Source: Bradyrhizobium sp. | GTDB lineage: Bacteria > Pseudomonadota > Alphaproteobacteria > Rhizobiales > Xanthobacteraceae | Direction of reading: 5' to 3' | DNA: 61,729 nt | Assembly: GCF_028868675.1 (NCBI RefSeq) | Contig: NZ_JAGWUA010000003.1 | Location: forward strand, 1-61,729 | Shown here: piece by piece, positions 43,620 to 51,802 of the stretch | How the letters are laid out: every line of letters starts with the position of its first letter | Numbering within the stretch: the first letter of the stretch is position 1 | Notes under the pieces: model-generated | Told to the model about the DNA's origin: nothing | Seen by the model: only the letters and a program-made list of their open reading frames with translations | The model's database searches: none | Made by a program: the position numbers and the translations under genes

Positions 43620-44300
43620 ATGACCGAGATTCTTCCCGACGCGCTCCGGCGGCTCTACACCGCTCCCGGCGAATATATCGACAGCGACCATCCCGCCGTG
43701 CAGGATTTTGCCAGGGCCGCGGTGCCGGCCCAGGCGACCGACCGCGAGAAGGCGAGCCTGCTTTACAAGGCGGTGCGCGACGGCGTCCGCTACAATCCCT
43801 ACGTCGACACGAGCGCGCCGGAGACGTTTCGCGCCTCCGACGTGCTGGCGGCCGGGCAGGGCTATTGCGTCGGCAAGGCGGCGCTCTACACCGCAGTCTG
43901 CCGGGTGCACGGCATCCCGGCCCGTGTCGGCTTCGCGGACGTGAAGAACCATCTCACCACCGAGAAGCTGCGCCAGAGCATGGGCACGGACATCTTCTCC
44001 TGGCACGGCTTCACCGAGGTGTTCGTCGACGGCGCCTGGCGCAAGGCGACCCCGACCTTCAACGACACGCTCTGCGCCAAGCTCGGCGTGGCGCCGCTCG
44101 ATTTCGACGGCCACAGCGACGCGCTGCTGCATCCGTTCGACGGGGCGGGCCGCACCTACATGCAATACGTCAACGACCACGGGACCTATCACGACGTGCC
44201 CGCGAAATTCATCATGCGGGAGATGGCGCGTGACTACGCGCAGATGCAGGGCGAGGATCTTTCGGGCCGAGACATGGAGAAGGAAGCGGCGGAAGGCTGA
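43620..44300 (+). CDS. Transglutaminase-like cysteine peptidase family protein
   Basis: A 226-residue protein with the transglutaminase-like fold: nucleophile in GQGYCVGKAALYTAVCR, histidine in SWHGFTEVFVDG and aspartate region in KATPTFND. Members of this bacterial group act as peptidases or amidases, with substrates mostly unknown. No signal peptide is present. It is monocistronic; a hairpin (44348-44370) follows 48 bases after the stop. Confidence 0.88.
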   Translation: MTEILPDALRRLYTAPGEYIDSDHPAVQDFARAAVPAQATDREKASLLYKAVRDGVRYNPYVDTSAPETFRASDVLAAGQGYCVGKAALYTAVCRVHGIPARVGFADVKNHLTTEKLRQSMGTDIFSWHGFTEVFVDGAWRKATPTFNDTLCAKLGVAPLDFDGHSDALLHPFDGAGRTYMQYVNDHGTYHDVPAKFIMREMARDYAQMQGEDLSGRDMEKEAAEG

Positions 44301-44347
44301 TGTTTTGAGGCACGCCGTCATTCTCCTCACGTCGCCGTGAAGCTGCT

Positions 44348-44370
44348 TCGTCGGACCCGTTCCGACGAAA
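44348..44370 (+). terminator. Hairpin downstream of the transglutaminase-like gene
   Basis: TTCGTCGGA and TCCGACGAA form a 9-bp perfect stem with a 5-base loop, 47 bases after the stop codon. No U-run follows, so termination is only a suggestion. Confidence 0.4.
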
Positions 44371-44471
44371 CCCCCGGTCCGTGCGACGAAGCCATTTTCC
44401 GCGCCGCACGACAACCGCCGGAAAGACGGCGCGCCTATCATGGCTGCATTGGTCGACAATGGAGTTTGATC

Positions 44472-44555
44472 ATGTGGGATTATCTCTTCAGCGTGCTCTA
44501 CCGCCTGTCCCGCCGCGCCACCCTGATGCAGATCGGCGCGCACAGCCTCGGTTGA
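44472..44555 (+). CDS. Candidate 27-residue membrane-associated microprotein
   Basis: A short frame with GGAG eight bases upstream of the ATG. The predicted peptide begins MWDYLFSVLYRLSRRA and ends GAHSLG: an amphipathic hydrophobic N-terminal half then a basic stretch. It sits in a 290-base gap between two genes on the same strand. There is no family assignment; support is the ribosome site and amphipathic composition only. Confidence 0.35.
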   Translation: MWDYLFSVLYRLSRRATLMQIGAHSLG

Positions 44556-44602
44556 GACTATCTATTTAGGTAAGATGGACTGACCAATAGATGGGGTTTG
44601 AC

Positions 44603-45001
44603 GTGCGCAAGCTGGTCCTGATCGCCGCAATGTCCCTGCTTGCCGGCCAGGCCTTCGCCGGACAACCGCGGAGCCTCAGTCTGGCGTCGTCTCCTGCGAC
44701 GCAGGCGACCGAACAATCGGCGGCGCAACCGGCCGGGCAGACGACGGCGGACACGGCGACGACTGGTCCGGCCGCCGCTGCCACGACCGTGGCGCCCGCC
44801 ACCGCCGCGCCGGCGCCGGCGGCAGTGCCGCGGCCCGCGATCGTGCCGTCGCAGACGACGACAGCCGCGGCTCCCGCCGCAACGCCGGTTGCGACGACCG
44901 AGCCGGTCAAGCCGGCGGTCACGCGCAGGCCGAAGCGGCGCGAGCCGTCCCTGGAAGCGCGCGTGATCCGCGAATTGCATCGCAACGGCATCTATTGGTG
45001 A
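44603..45001 (+). CDS. Hypothetical secreted Ala/Thr/Pro-rich protein
   Basis: A 132-residue protein (GTG start) with a signal peptide (RKLVLIAAMSLLAGQAFAG) followed by a low-complexity Ala/Thr/Pro segment (about 30-100) and a basic C-terminus ending VIRELHRNGIYW. The GTG at 44603 has GGGG upstream and gives a normal n-region; ATG at 44591 adds four residues. The central segment is probably disordered and periplasmic; function unknown. Confidence 0.65.
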   Translation: MRKLVLIAAMSLLAGQAFAGQPRSLSLASSPATQATEQSAAQPAGQTTADTATTGPAAAATTVAPATAAPAPAAVPRPAIVPSQTTTAAAPAATPVATTEPVKPAVTRRPKRREPSLEARVIRELHRNGIYW

Positions 45002-45028
45002 TTGGGAAGCGATGATCTCGTCAGAAAT

Positions 45029-45156
45029 GTCGTCCCGGCGAAAGCCGGGACCCATATGTGGAAGCTATCGATCGCGAATGGTGCCAATCCCGAACGACGA
45101 ATCTTCGCCAAACTTCTTCCTGGGGTTATGGGTCCTGGCGGTCGCCAGGACGACAC
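45029..45156. repeat. Intergenic palindromic repeat (CGTCGTCCCGG type), copy 2
   Basis: Starts GTCGTCCCGGCGAAAGCCGG and ends GGCGGTCGCCAGGACGACAC with inner GGGACCCATA and TATGGGTCC. It separates two convergent genes and could terminate both. Related to 14098-14247. Confidence 0.78.
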
Positions 45157-45171
45157 CGTGGAATTGGCACC

Positions 45172-45912
45172 CTAAATCCCGAGATAGCGGTGCTGCAGCT
45201 CCGGATCGGCCATCAACTGGTCGGATGTGCCGCTCCACACGGTCTTGCCGCGCTCGATGATGTAGTGGCGGTCGCAGATGCGGGCGAGGTGGTGGACGTT
45301 CTTGTCGACCACCAGGATCGACTGCCCGCGCTTCTTCAGGAGCGACAGGCAGTTCCAGATCTCCTCGCGGATCAGCGGCGCCAGCCCCTCGGTGGCCTCA
45401 TCGAGGATCAGGAGCTTTGGATTGGTCATCAGCGCGCGGCCGATCGCGAGCATCTGCTGCTCGCCGCCGGAGAGCTGCGTGCCCATGTTGGCGGCGCGCT
45501 CGTCGAGCCGCGGGAACAGATCGTAGATCGCCGCGAGCGTCCAGGGATCCTTGCTGGCGAAGCGGTCGGCGGCGGCCGCCATGAGATTTTCGCGCACCGT
45601 GAGATTGGGGAAGATCTGGCGCCCCTCCGGCACGAGGCCGAGGCCGAGCTTTGCGATCCGGTACGACGGCAGCGTGCGCACCTCCTGGCCCGCGACGCGG
45701 ATCGCGCCCGACCGTGCCGGCGTCAGCCCCATGATGGAGCGGATGGTGGTGGTCTTGCCCATGCCGTTGCGGCCCATCAGCGAGACCATCTCACCCGACT
45801 TGACCGACAACGACAGTCCGAACAGTACTTGGGAGAGCCCGTAGCAGGTCTCGATGTCCTCGACCTCGAGAAGCGCGGTGTCAGCCGATTGATCAGCCAA
45901 TCGATCAGCCAT
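45172..45912 (-). CDS. livF: Branched-chain-type ABC transporter ATPase, LivF
   Basis: A 246-residue ATPase of a HAAT-family importer. Walker A is GRNGMGKTTT, signature LSGGEQQMLAIGRAL, Walker B LLILDEATEG. Its length and VPEGRQIFPNLTVRENL are LivF-typical. It overlaps livG by a few bases and ends the livHMGF run. The substrate may be a hydroaromatic acid given the adjacent quinate/shikimate dehydrogenase rather than branched-chain amino acids. Confidence 0.93.
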   Translation of the reverse strand: MADRLADQSADTALLEVEDIETCYGLSQVLFGLSLSVKSGEMVSLMGRNGMGKTTTIRSIMGLTPARSGAIRVAGQEVRTLPSYRIAKLGLGLVPEGRQIFPNLTVRENLMAAAADRFASKDPWTLAAIYDLFPRLDERAANMGTQLSGGEQQMLAIGRALMTNPKLLILDEATEGLAPLIREEIWNCLSLLKKRGQSILVVDKNVHHLARICDRHYIIERGKTVWSGTSDQLMADPELQHRYLGI

Positions 45913-46672
45913 GGCGTGTCACCACGTGCTGGTCGCCGAGATAGGCGCGCCTGACCTCCTCGTTCTGGCGGATCGCGGCCGGATCGCCCGATGCGATGAG
46001 GCGGCCGTAGACCAGGACCGAGATGCGATCGGCGAGCGCGAACACCGCCTCCATGTCGTGCTCGACCAGCACGATCGAGACCTCCTTGCGCAGCTCCTGC
46101 AGCAGCTTCACCATGCGCTGGGATTCGGTGGCGCCGAGGCCGGCCATCGGCTCGTCCAGCAGCAGGATCTTCGGCCGGCTCGCCAGCGCCACCGCAAGCT
46201 CGAGCTCGCGCCGCTCGCCATGGCTGAGCCTGGACACCACGATGTCGGCGCGATGCGACAGCCCGACGCGGTCGAGCGCGGCGTGCGCGGCCTCACGCAG
46301 GCCCCTCTCCCTGCGCGCATCGGCGAAGAAGCGGAAGGAGGTGCCGGCATGCGCCTGCGCGGCGAGGGCGACATTGTCGGCCGCGGTGAAATCCAGCAGC
46401 AGCGAGGTGATCTGGAACGAGCGCGCCAGCCCCAGTGCGCAGCGGCGATGGGCCGGCAGATAGGTGATGTCGAGGCCGCCCAGCGAGATGCTGCCGGCGT
46501 TCGGCGGCAGATGCCCGGTGAGCTGGCTGATCAGCGTGGTCTTGCCGGCACCGTTGGGGCCGATGATGGCGTGCAGTTCGCCTTGCGCGACGTCGAGCGA
46601 GACGTGGTCGGTCGCGACGATGCCGCCGAAGCGGCGCACCAGTCCTTCGACGCGGAGCAGCGGTTCAGCCAC
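45905..46672 (-). CDS. livG: Branched-chain-type ABC transporter ATPase, LivG
   Basis: A 255-residue ATPase with Walker A IIGPNGAGKTTL, signature LSHGERRELELAVAL and Walker B KILLLDEPMAGLG. The C-terminal tail (YGRLIASGDPAAIRQNEEVRRAYLG) is LivG-type. It overlaps livM at 46665-46672 and livF at 45905-45912, consistent with a coupled operon. Confidence 0.93.
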   Translation of the reverse strand: MAEPLLRVEGLVRRFGGIVATDHVSLDVAQGELHAIIGPNGAGKTTLISQLTGHLPPNAGSISLGGLDITYLPAHRRCALGLARSFQITSLLLDFTAADNVALAAQAHAGTSFRFFADARRERGLREAAHAALDRVGLSHRADIVVSRLSHGERRELELAVALASRPKILLLDEPMAGLGATESQRMVKLLQELRKEVSIVLVEHDMEAVFALADRISVLVYGRLIASGDPAAIRQNEEVRRAYLGDQHVVTRHG

Positions 46673-47612
46673 GGTCGAGCCTCCCGAGCAGACCCATGAT
46701 GCCGCCGCGGCCGAACAGCACGATCACGAGCAGCAGCGGGCCCATGATCAGCGCCCAGTATTCGGTGACCTGCGACAACAGCTCTTCCAGCACGAGATAG
46801 ACCACCGCGCCGATCACCGGGCCGAACAGCGTGCCCATGCCGCCGAGGATCACCATCACCATGAGATCGCCGGAGCGGGTCCAGTACATCACGGCGGGGC
46901 TGACGAAGTCGGTATTGTTGGCGAGCAGCGCCCCGGCAAGCCCGCACATCGTGCCCGAGATGACGAAGCAGACGAGCCGGTAGCGTCCGGCCGGAAAGCC
47001 GATCGCCTGCATGCGCTGCTCGTTCGAACGCAGCCCCTGCACCACGAGGCCGAAGCGCGAATTGACGATGCGCCAGATCAGCGCGATGACACCGAGCAGG
47101 CAGGCGAGGCAGAGATAGTAGAACTGCACCCGGTTCGACAGGTCGACGAGACCCGCGAAGGCGCTGCGCTTGTAGACGGTCAGCCCGTCGTCGCCGCCGT
47201 AGCGCGCGAGTCCCGAGGCGACGTAATAGGCCATCTGCGCGAAGGCGAGAGTGATCATGATGAAGTAGACGCCGCGGGTGCGCAAGCTGAGCGCGCCGAT
47301 CACGAGCGCATAGATCGCGGACGCCGCGAGCGCCACCGGCCACTGCACGAAGCCCGAACCGATGCCTTCCTGCGCGAGGATGCCGACCGCATAGCCGCCG
47401 ATGCCGAGATAGGCGGCGTGGCCGAAGCTCGTCATGCCGCCATAGCCCATGATCAGGTTGAGGCTGGCCGCGGCCAGCGCCAGGATGACGATGCGGGTGA
47501 ACAACGTGAGGATGAAGAGGTTGCCGGAGAGCTGCGAATAAAGCGGCAGCAGCAACAGGCCCGCCAGCATCAGCGCCGTGACCGCCCGGCTCGCGCTGAA
47601 CGCCTTGCTCAT
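46665..47612 (-). CDS. livM: Branched-chain-type ABC transporter permease, LivM
   Basis: A 315-residue permease with about nine hydrophobic segments. LivM features are SLNLIMGYGGMTSFGHAAYLGIGGYAVG and GLRSNEQRMQAIGFP. The ATG at 47610-47612 overlaps the livH stop by four bases, so earlier in-frame starts inside livH are discounted. It pairs with LivH as the membrane pore. Confidence 0.93.
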   Translation of the reverse strand: MSKAFSASRAVTALMLAGLLLLPLYSQLSGNLFILTLFTRIVILALAAASLNLIMGYGGMTSFGHAAYLGIGGYAVGILAQEGIGSGFVQWPVALAASAIYALVIGALSLRTRGVYFIMITLAFAQMAYYVASGLARYGGDDGLTVYKRSAFAGLVDLSNRVQFYYLCLACLLGVIALIWRIVNSRFGLVVQGLRSNEQRMQAIGFPAGRYRLVCFVISGTMCGLAGALLANNTDFVSPAVMYWTRSGDLMVMVILGGMGTLFGPVIGAVVYLVLEELLSQVTEYWALIMGPLLLVIVLFGRGGIMGLLGRLDRG

Positions 47613-48526
47613 CGGCGGTTGGCTGGAAACAGCCCCTCCGGCCGCACGACGAGCACGATCGCCATCAACAGATAGATCAGCATCGAGGATAGCGCGGGTG
47701 CGGCGGTGGACGCCGCCGTGGAGCTCAGCACCTGCCGCAAGAGATTGGGCAGGAAGGCGCGGCCCATCGTGTCGATCATGCCGACGAAGATTGCGGCCAG
47801 GAACGCGCCGCGGATCGAGCCGATGCCGCCGATCACGATGATGACGAAGGCGAGGATCAGGATGTTCTCCCCCATGCCGATCTGCACGGTCAGGATCGGC
47901 GCCTGCATCAGCCCGGCAAGGCCGGCGAGCGCGGCACCCAGGCCGAACACCAGCGTGTAGAGCAGCTTGATGTTGATGCCGAGCGCGCCGATCATCTCGC
48001 GGTTGGAGGCGCCGGCCCGGATCAGCATGCCGATGCGGGTGCGCATCACGCCGACATAGAGCAGCAGCGCCACGACGAGCGCGACCGCGATGATGGCGAG
48101 ACGATAGGCCGGATAGTAGATGCCGGACAGGATCGGCACCGGCACGGTGAGCCAGGCCGGCAGCGGCAGTGCCAGCCCCGCCGGGCCCCAGATCAGCCGC
48201 ACCGCCTCGTTGAAGAACAGGATCAGGCCGAAGGTCGCGAGCACGTGGTCGAGATGATCCCGCCCGTAGAGCGGCCTGAGCGCCGTGACCTCGAGCACGA
48301 TGCCGAGCAGCAGCGTCGCCCCCAGCGCCAGCAGCGCACCGAGCAGGAAACTGCCGGTCCATGCGGCGAAGGTCGCGGCGAAATAGGCGCCCATCATGTA
48401 GAGCGAGCCGTGCGCGAGGTTGACGAGATCCATGATCCCGAACACCAGCGTCAGCCCCGCGGCGAGCAGAAACAGCAGCAGCCCGAACTGCAATCCGTTC
48501 AGGAATTGTTCGACGACGAGCAGCAT
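47609..48526 (-). CDS. livH: Branched-chain-type ABC transporter permease, LivH
   Basis: A 305-residue permease with about eight membrane segments. LivH features are QFLNGLQFGLLLFLLAAGLTLVFGIMDLVNLAHG in consecutive blocks and the loop GASNREMIGALGIN. The ATG at 48524-48526 heads the visible run livH-M-G-F. The 374-base gap to the divergent dehydrogenase gene must contain both promoters, but I see no convincing elements in it. Confidence 0.93.
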   Translation of the reverse strand: MLLVVEQFLNGLQFGLLLFLLAAGLTLVFGIMDLVNLAHGSLYMMGAYFAATFAAWTGSFLLGALLALGATLLLGIVLEVTALRPLYGRDHLDHVLATFGLILFFNEAVRLIWGPAGLALPLPAWLTVPVPILSGIYYPAYRLAIIAVALVVALLLYVGVMRTRIGMLIRAGASNREMIGALGINIKLLYTLVFGLGAALAGLAGLMQAPILTVQIGMGENILILAFVIIVIGGIGSIRGAFLAAIFVGMIDTMGRAFLPNLLRQVLSSTAASTAAPALSSMLIYLLMAIVLVVRPEGLFPANRR

Positions 48527-48900
48527 GAACGCTCTTTCAGGCGCGCCTGCGGTCGCGCCGATGTTCGGTCGCCGACGACATCAATGAAAGAGCTCCCCTG
48601 CCTCTTCAAGGCAAAATCGGTACCGGCAGTATCGTTCCGACGCAAGACCGATTTGGTGCCGCGCGTGCACTTTGTTGCATCCGCGGTGCCGAGCGATGCG
48701 GCGGAATGGATAGCGGCGCTGATTGGGTCAACCTGCCGCCCCCGTCCTCATCCGGTCGGAATGCCCGTGATGGTGACGGGTACCATCGGCGGGGCGGCAA
48801 AACTGTGTTAGGCGGAGGACAAGCTATCGTCGCGTCTGGAATCGCGGCGACGTTCGCGCAAGACCGTGTCAGGAAACATCCCGCGAGACGACCGAGAGCC

Positions 48901-49794
48901 ATGTCGACGCGCCGGCCCGCCGCCAAGAAACTCCTCACCGGCCTGATCGGTGCACCGATTGCGCACTCCGCCTCCCCAGCGATGCACGAGCGGGCCGCCG
49001 AAGCGCTCGGACTGCGCGGCCACTACCAGCTCGTCGAGGTCGCCGGCGCCGACGCCGCCGGGCTGCGCATGATGCTCGAGGGAGTGCGGCGGCTCGGCTT
49101 TGCCGGCGTCAACGTCACCTATCCCTACAAGGAGGCGGTCGTTCCGCTGCTCGACGAGCTCGCTTCCGGCGCGGCCGCCATGGGCGCGGTCAACACCGTC
49201 GTCGTGAGGGACGGCCGGCTGGTCGGCCACAACACCGATACCACGGGATTTGCGCGCGCCGTGACGCCGCTGCTCGGCGCTTCCGGGAACCGCATCGCGG
49301 TGATCGGCGCCGGCGGCGTCGGCAAGGCGATCGCCTTCGCGCTTGCCGGCCTGAAGGTCGAGGACATCCGCATCGTCGACAGCGAACCGGCGCGGGCCGA
49401 AAATCTCGCCGCCCTGCTGCAGGCGACGGATGGCGTCATGGCGGCAGCCAGCGTCGAGGACGCGCTGCGCGGCGCCACGGGCCTCGTCAACGCCACGCCG
49501 GTCGGCATGCTGCCGAACCGGGCGACGCCGGTCCCCGCAGCACTGCTGCATGACGGATTGTGGGTCGCCGACGCCGTCTATTCGCCGCTGATCACGCCGC
49601 TGCTCGCGGCGGCGCAAGGCAAGGGCGCGCGCATCATGACCGGGCGCGCGCTCGCGATCTACCAGGCCGCCGACGCCTTCGAATTGTTCACCGGCCTCGC
49701 ACCATCGATCGAGGTCATGGGCGAGGCCTTCGACGAGGTAATGGCGGCGCGAAGCTCCGCCTATCACGCCGCCGAGCCCGTGATCGGTGCGTAG
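48901..49794 (+). CDS. Quinate/shikimate dehydrogenase, QsuD-like
   Basis: A 297-residue shikimate-dehydrogenase-family enzyme. Substrate-binding and catalytic positions are intact: S23/S25 in HSASPAMH, K77 in NVTYPYKE and D113 in GHNTDTTGF. The cofactor loop has GAGGVGKAIAFAL and then D in IRIVDSEPARA where NADP-type AroE has NRT; an acidic residue there, as in Corynebacterium QsuD, implies NAD and a catabolic role. C-terminal AIYQAADAFELFTGLAP also matches QsuD. It lies between a Liv-type transporter and its binding protein on the opposite strand. Confidence 0.85.
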   Translation: MSTRRPAAKKLLTGLIGAPIAHSASPAMHERAAEALGLRGHYQLVEVAGADAAGLRMMLEGVRRLGFAGVNVTYPYKEAVVPLLDELASGAAAMGAVNTVVVRDGRLVGHNTDTTGFARAVTPLLGASGNRIAVIGAGGVGKAIAFALAGLKVEDIRIVDSEPARAENLAALLQATDGVMAAASVEDALRGATGLVNATPVGMLPNRATPVPAALLHDGLWVADAVYSPLITPLLAAAQGKGARIMTGRALAIYQAADAFELFTGLAPSIEVMGEAFDEVMAARSSAYHAAEPVIGA

Positions 49795-49856
49795 CGCCGG
49801 ATGAGGGGATACTCTCCGCAAATCCGGGTCTCACCGTGTCCGCGGATACAGCCCCC

Positions 49857-49900
49857 GACCCTCTCCCCGCGAAGATGTTCAGAGCGGGAAGAGGGAGAGG
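49857..49900. terminator. Hairpin between convergent dehydrogenase and binding-protein genes
   Basis: CCCTCTCCCCGC pairs with a later GCGGGAAGAGGGAGAGG across a short loop. It lies between two convergent stop codons and probably terminates both transcripts. It resembles a common GC-rich repeat; a smaller relative is at 53088-53115. Confidence 0.5.
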
Positions 49901-49907
49901 AGAGCGC

Positions 49908-51080
49908 TCACTTCATCGGGCACTTGTCGTGGAAGTGGTCCTGGTCGTCCTTGACGATGGTGGCCATCGTCTTGAGCGAGAGCTGGCCGTTGGCATCCTT
50001 CACCACGTCCTGAAGATAGAAGTTCTGGACCGGGATGTGGTTGTTGCCGAACTTGAACGGGCCGCGGACCGACTTGATGTTGGCCTTCTCCATCGCGGCC
50101 TTCATCTCGTCCTTCTTGGAGGTGTCTCCCTTGACGGCGATCACGGCGCTGTTGATGAGCTGGGCCGCGTCATAGGACTGCGCACCATAGAAGCTCGGGC
50201 GCACGCCCGGATATTTCTTGCGGTAATCCTCGACGAACTTCTTGTTCTGCTCGTTCGGCAGGTCGTTGACCCATTCCTGCGCGCCGGGAACGCCGAGCGC
50301 GTTCTCCTTCTGCAGCGGAAGCGTCGTCTCGTCGATGGTGAAGGCGGTGTAGAGCGGCATCTGCTGCTTGAGACCGGCCTGCGTGTACTGATTGAGGAAC
50401 TGCACGCCGGCCGCGCCCGGATAGAACGCGAAGATCGATTGCGCGCCCGATGCGCGCGCCTTGGAGAGCTCGGCGGAGAAGTCGAGCTGGCTCGGCCAGA
50501 CCGTGTATTCCTCGCCCTTGACCTCGCCCTTGAACGTGCTCTTCACGCCGGCCAGCATGTCCTTGCCGGCGGCATAGTTCGGGCCGATCAGGAATACCGA
50601 CTTCACGCCCTTCTGGTTCATGTAGAGGCCCATCGCGGCGGGAGTCTGGTCGTTCTGCCAGGACACCGAGAACACATAGGGCGAGCATAATTCGCCGGCG
50701 AGCTGCGAAGGACCGGCATTGGCGACGACCATCATGGTCTTCGAATCCATCACGGGCTTCAGCGAAGCGAGCAGAACGTTCGACCAGATATAGCCGGTGA
50801 TGAAATCGACCTTGTCGGACAGGATCAGCTTCTCCGTCTTCTGCTTGCCGACGTCGGGCTTGAAGGTGTCGTCCTCGTAGATCACCTCGACCGGCTTGCC
50901 GCCCATCTTGCGCCCGAGATGGTCGAGCGCGAGCTCAAACGAATTGCGCATGTCGTTGCCGATCACGGCGGTCGGGCCGCTGAACGTCGAGACGAAGCCG
51001 ATCTTGATGGTGTCGCCGGCGAAAGCCGGGCTCGCCAGCGCGAGCGCGGCCGCTCCCGCAAGCCAGAATGCCGTCCTCAT
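49908..51080 (-). CDS. Branched-chain-type ABC transporter substrate-binding protein
   Basis: A 390-residue type 1 periplasmic binding protein with signal peptide (FWLAGAAALALASPAFAG). LivJ-type blocks are IKIGFVSTFSGPTAVIGNDMRN, YEDDTFKPDVGKQKTEKLI and FLIGPNYAAGKDML. It is the likely binding protein for the livHMGF genes on the same strand 1.4 kb further on, separated by the oppositely oriented quinate/shikimate dehydrogenase. The ligand cannot be read but the neighbour suggests quinate, shikimate or a related acid. The 360 bases upstream show no recognised element. Confidence 0.9.
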   Translation of the reverse strand: MRTAFWLAGAAALALASPAFAGDTIKIGFVSTFSGPTAVIGNDMRNSFELALDHLGRKMGGKPVEVIYEDDTFKPDVGKQKTEKLILSDKVDFITGYIWSNVLLASLKPVMDSKTMMVVANAGPSQLAGELCSPYVFSVSWQNDQTPAAMGLYMNQKGVKSVFLIGPNYAAGKDMLAGVKSTFKGEVKGEEYTVWPSQLDFSAELSKARASGAQSIFAFYPGAAGVQFLNQYTQAGLKQQMPLYTAFTIDETTLPLQKENALGVPGAQEWVNDLPNEQNKKFVEDYRKKYPGVRPSFYGAQSYDAAQLINSAVIAVKGDTSKKDEMKAAMEKANIKSVRGPFKFGNNHIPVQNFYLQDVVKDANGQLSLKTMATIVKDDQDHFHDKCPMK

Positions 51081-51440
51081 GACTATCCCTCCTCATTGTT
51101 CCCGCCGCACGATGCGGCGGCCCCGGTTCGGGAAGCTGTCGCTTCGATCGCCGGTTTCTCCGTTGTTACGGCTTCCCGCGCAGAAAGGTGAGGCAACGGC
51201 CTCTAAGACCTTCGACGCATGCAAACCTCTATGCACCATAGTTCGTCCTGTTCGTCCATTGCAAGAATTATAGTGCCGGTGAGACAGTCCGCCCTCTGCG
51301 ACGGAAAGGCGAGCGGCCACAGCACATTACGGGAAAACCCGGCAATCCGCCGTCGCTGTGCTCCGCGTGGTGCGCCGGCGCATTCACGGGCACTTAACGC
51401 GGTTCCGGCCAGGATGACGGTCCTGGAGGGGGGACATGTC

Positions 51441-51680
51441 ATGCTGATGAACGAAAAGACCGCGCGCACCAAATGGTGCCCGATGGTGCGTATCGAGGGC
51501 GGCAACCGCCACTACAACACCATGACGGACGGCTTTGCGAATTCCGAGAACACCTATCATTGCATCGCAAGCGATTGCATGGGGTGGCGGCAATTCCACA
51601 TCTCGTTCATGAAGGGCGGCGCGGACGGCATGCAGCCGCACGGCTATTGCGGCTATGCCGGCAAGCCGGAGCTCGACTGA
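51441..51680 (+). CDS. Small zinc-ribbon-like protein
   Basis: A 79-residue cytoplasmic protein with a cysteine pattern suggesting one metal site: C in TKWCPMV, two cysteines in YHCIASDCMGW and one in HGYCGYAG. Similar short Cys proteins with WCP...CMxW...GYCG occur in phage and bacterial genomes, with unknown roles. The ATG at 51441 has a strong GGAGGGGGG eight bases upstream; an ATG nine codons earlier lacks this. Possible prophage-derived domesticated gene. Confidence 0.7.
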   Translation: MLMNEKTARTKWCPMVRIEGGNRHYNTMTDGFANSENTYHCIASDCMGWRQFHISFMKGGADGMQPHGYCGYAGKPELD

Positions 51681-51802
51681 GGCGCAGGAAGAACCGGAAC
51701 ACGATACGCTTCGTCTATCGATCGGCAAACCGCTATTGGACCCAAGGCGCCGCGGCGCCATTATCGGGAGCACGCCAGGTGCTCGAACCAGGGGTCCATC
51801 GC

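Noticed and set aside
51261..51277. GGCAC...TTGC on the minus strand upstream of the binding-protein gene, resembling a sigma-54 promoter
   Set aside because: The spacing between the GG and GC elements is three bases too long for a -24/-12 promoter.
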